Shown: piece by piece, positions 61,939 through 64,000 of the stretch
Layout: the number at the start of each line of letters is the position of its first letter
Numbering within the stretch: position 1 is the stretch's first letter
Assembly (NCBI RefSeq): GCF_013403955.1
Contig: NZ_JABFDG010000001.1
Coordinates: 868,001 to 932,000 of the forward strand
Origin: Winogradskyella vidalii
GTDB lineage: Bacteria > Bacteroidota > Bacteroidia > Flavobacteriales > Flavobacteriaceae
Direction of reading: 5' to 3'
DNA length: 64,000 bases
Notes under the pieces: generated by a model
The model's input: only the letters and a program-made list of their open reading frames with translations
The model's database searches: none
What the model was told of the DNA's origin: nothing
Made by a program: the position numbers and the translations under genes

Positions 61939-64000
61939 ATGAAAAATGACATATTAATTGAAGATCAATACAAAAGAACCTTTTTATTCGACAAGGAAAA
62001 CGTTAATCATCTCGTTCACGTTTTAAAGCGGTTTAATACTGTTCCGAAATTAAATAATATTAATATTATTACGTCTACTAGAGAGCCAAATACGTTTAAA
62101 ATTGTACCTAATAAAACGATTATTATAGGTGAGCGTTATTTAGCAAACCCTGTTTTGGCTTTGGTGTATTTAAGATATGGTATAGAATGGCAACTTTGGT
62201 ATAAGGCATTGAGCAATAAAGAAGAAGATGTCGCTTTATGTGATATAGCTGCTTTTAAGGTTGCTCGTATATTTTACTCGTTATTGCCTAAGGAGGATAA
62301 AGTGAAACTAAAATCTTTAGATTATTTTTTAATCAATTTAATTACAGAAGACAAGGCTATAGATGCTACAAGCTTATTGAATTATGATGAACTTCAAGCG
62401 TTTCATGGTATAGAAAATACCAATCCTAAAGTTGAAGAAGCTTGGGAGCCTATTTTAGAGAATTTAGCCAAACCAACAGAATATTTATTGATGGATGGTG
62501 GTGATTTAAGGTTAAATATTGATGAGGTAGCGTTATTAAACAAATATGGTTGTAGACCTTTTCCACGACCAGAAGCATTTACGTTTGCGTCATCTACCGC
62601 AACAAGTGTGTCTAATTTTGCATTCGATAAGACCGATAAAGTAAGGAGTATCTTAATTAAAAATAGTTTGAAGCATGGTGCGCAAGCAGCGATTACAGAT
62701 TTTTCTGAATTACTAAAAAATAACCTCAAAAAAATATTTAAACTCAAAGAGGAGAGCCAAATTATATTCTCTCCGTCTGGTACGGATGCGTCTCTTCAAA
62801 TTGCTGCATTTACTCAAATTGTCACTGATAAAGCTATAACTCATGTTTTAGTCGCTTCAGATGAAACAGGAAGTGGTGTCCCTGCAGCATTAAAAGGCTG
62901 TCATTTTGAAAATACCACAGCGCTTAATCACCCCATAAAAAAAGGTGATAAAATTGAAGGGTTTAGAGATGTAGAATTAATTAAAGTGCTATTTAGAGAT
63001 GAAGATGGTAAATTAAAATCGACTAATCAGTTAGATAAAGAAGTTTTTGATGCTATCAAAGAAACCAATGCAAAGGGCAGTCATGTGGTTTTACATATCA
63101 TGGATCAATCTAAATTGGGTTATGGAGCACCTAGTGAAAAAATGATGCAAGATTTAGAGGTGCTTAAAGACTTGTCTATGCAGGTTATTGTAGATGCGGC
63201 ACAAATGAGATTGGATCCTGCAGACATACAGCATTATTTAGAAAAGGGTTATATTGTTTCAATTACAGGAAGTAAATATTTTACAGGACCACCATATTCT
63301 GGTGCTCTAATTTTGCCAAAGAACGTAAATGAATCAATAAACGCGTCTAAAAATAAGTTACCAGCAGGATTACATCAATATTATAATCATTCTGATTGGC
63401 CGGTTTCTTGGGCTTGTTCAAAAAACCTAGCAGAAGGATATAATTACGGCGCTTATATGCGCTGGAATGCTGCCATAGCTGAAATGGACCGCTATTTTAA
63501 AACCCCTATTTTGTATCGAAATATGGGAATTGAGATGTTCTGTAATTTTGTTGAAGATTCAGTTAGGGAGGCTAGCTTTTTGGAACCATTGTATGGTGAT
63601 GAAACAAAACCTACAAGTTATAATAATGAAGCGTTTGGCTTAAAGAGTATCCGGACTATTTTTCCGTTTTTCATTAAAAAAGACCATAAAGTACTCTCTG
63701 TAGATCAGGTTAAAAAACTCTATCTTTTATTGAATTCAGATTTATCTACTCATTTTGAGGGTTCTCCTTTAGAAATCATTAGGCTTGCAGCTCAAAAATG
63801 TCATATAGGGCAAGCGGTTAATGTAAAATACGGAAATGATATTCAAAGTGCTATTCTACGAATTAGCTTGGGCTCAAGAGTTATTTCAGAAAGTTGGGTT
63901 AAAAGAGATATTAGCTTGTTTTTTAGCAATATAGAAATGCAAATGAGCCAAATTACCGTTATTATAAAAAAGATAGAGTTAATAATTAGTCGCCCTGATT
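61939..64000 (+). CDS. Large PLP-dependent fold type I enzyme, truncated by window edge
   Basis: The frame is open from ATG 61939 to the right edge (at least 687 residues), so the 3' end lies outside. Residues 1-250 match no domain I know. From about 270 a fold type I PLP domain follows: IIFSPSGTDASLQIAAF, HVLVASDETGSG, VVLHIMDQS, the cofactor aspartate D419 (IVDAAQMR) and the likely Schiff-base lysine K446 (ITGSKYFTGPP). It resembles class V aminotransferases/cysteine desulfurases at the active site, but its length and N-terminus are unusual. The reaction is unknown. Confidence 0.75.
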   Translation, partial: MKNDILIEDQYKRTFLFDKENVNHLVHVLKRFNTVPKLNNINIITSTREPNTFKIVPNKTIIIGERYLANPVLALVYLRYGIEWQLWYKALSNKEEDVALCDIAAFKVARIFYSLLPKEDKVKLKSLDYFLINLITEDKAIDATSLLNYDELQAFHGIENTNPKVEEAWEPILENLAKPTEYLLMDGGDLRLNIDEVALLNKYGCRPFPRPEAFTFASSTATSVSNFAFDKTDKVRSILIKNSLKHGAQAAITDFSELLKNNLKKIFKLKEESQIIFSPSGTDASLQIAAFTQIVTDKAITHVLVASDETGSGVPAALKGCHFENTTALNHPIKKGDKIEGFRDVELIKVLFRDEDGKLKSTNQLDKEVFDAIKETNAKGSHVVLHIMDQSKLGYGAPSEKMMQDLEVLKDLSMQVIVDAAQMRLDPADIQHYLEKGYIVSITGSKYFTGPPYSGALILPKNVNESINASKNKLPAGLHQYYNHSDWPVSWACSKNLAEGYNYGAYMRWNAAIAEMDRYFKTPILYRNMGIEMFCNFVEDSVREASFLEPLYGDETKPTSYNNEAFGLKSIRTIFPFFIKKDHKVLSVDQVKKLYLLLNSDLSTHFEGSPLEIIRLAAQKCHIGQAVNVKYGNDIQSAILRISLGSRVISESWVKRDISLFFSNIEMQMSQITVIIKKIELIISRPD

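Overview
The window looks like chromosomal DNA from a member of the Flavobacteriaceae (Bacteroidota), probably marine. The evidence is AT-rich sequence, the order tuf / tRNA-Trp / secE / nusG / rplKAJL / rpoBC, promoters with the Bacteroidota -7 element TAnnTTTG, a secreted protein with a type IX secretion (T9SS) C-terminal sorting domain, a TonB-dependent receptor, and flavobacterial REP-like intergenic palindromes. The genus cannot be named from this sequence. I see no prophage, insertion sequence, CRISPR array or replication origin.

Positions 1-12.4 kb hold the translation/transcription core: the end of tuf, tRNA-Trp, secE, nusG, four ribosomal protein genes, an attenuator-like hairpin, rpoB, rpoC and a small DUF3467 gene. 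Positions 12.8-17.6 kb hold a small Fe-S protein and prfC on the minus strand, then an idi-queD-manA run, a short helical protein and tRNA-Thr on the plus strand. Positions 17.9-23.1 kb are mostly minus-strand: a lipoprotein, a DUF819 membrane protein, a four-gene SPFH/DUF4177/PH-like/Arc-like operon and a secreted hydrolase. Two candidate small RNA genes lie in gaps here, one behind a sigma-54-type promoter (about 21960-22066) and one behind a housekeeping promoter (about 23315-23456).

Positions 23.6-33.8 kb hold a VanX-like dipeptidase, a four-gene envelope operon (minus), an overlapping sigma / anti-sigma-like / secreted-protein operon (plus), a DEAD-box helicase, rlmF and a META-domain lipoprotein. 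Pyruvate carboxylase (33.9-37.4 kb) has a perfect 18-bp palindrome over the -33 region of its predicted promoter. Next come a decayed Crp/Fnr regulator, a beta-lactamase-family hydrolase, htpG, a leucine-rich T9SS-exported protein and fabH.

Positions 46-50.5 kb form a hexuronate catabolism operon: mannonate dehydratase, an SDR oxidoreductase, a phosphomannose-isomerase-like protein and an Nramp-fold transporter that has lost the metal-binding motifs. A hairpin followed by T residues in its leader suggests attenuation. Positions 50.5-60 kb carry an exported amidohydrolase, a TonB-dependent receptor, a CoA-binding protein, a sodium/solute symporter, recR, a glycosyltransferase and a 2-oxo acid dehydrogenase E2. 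The right end has DUF134 and DUF5320-like genes, then stand-alone ribA, a thioesterase and a large PLP-fold enzyme that runs off the edge. This last cluster could be a specialised biosynthetic locus.

The items I would examine first are the sigma-54 small RNA candidate, the motif-less Nramp protein in the uronate operon, the SPFH/Arc-like operon, the ribA-thioesterase-PLP cluster, and two matching 53-nt duplications of gene 3' ends (12389-12555 and 17588-17757).
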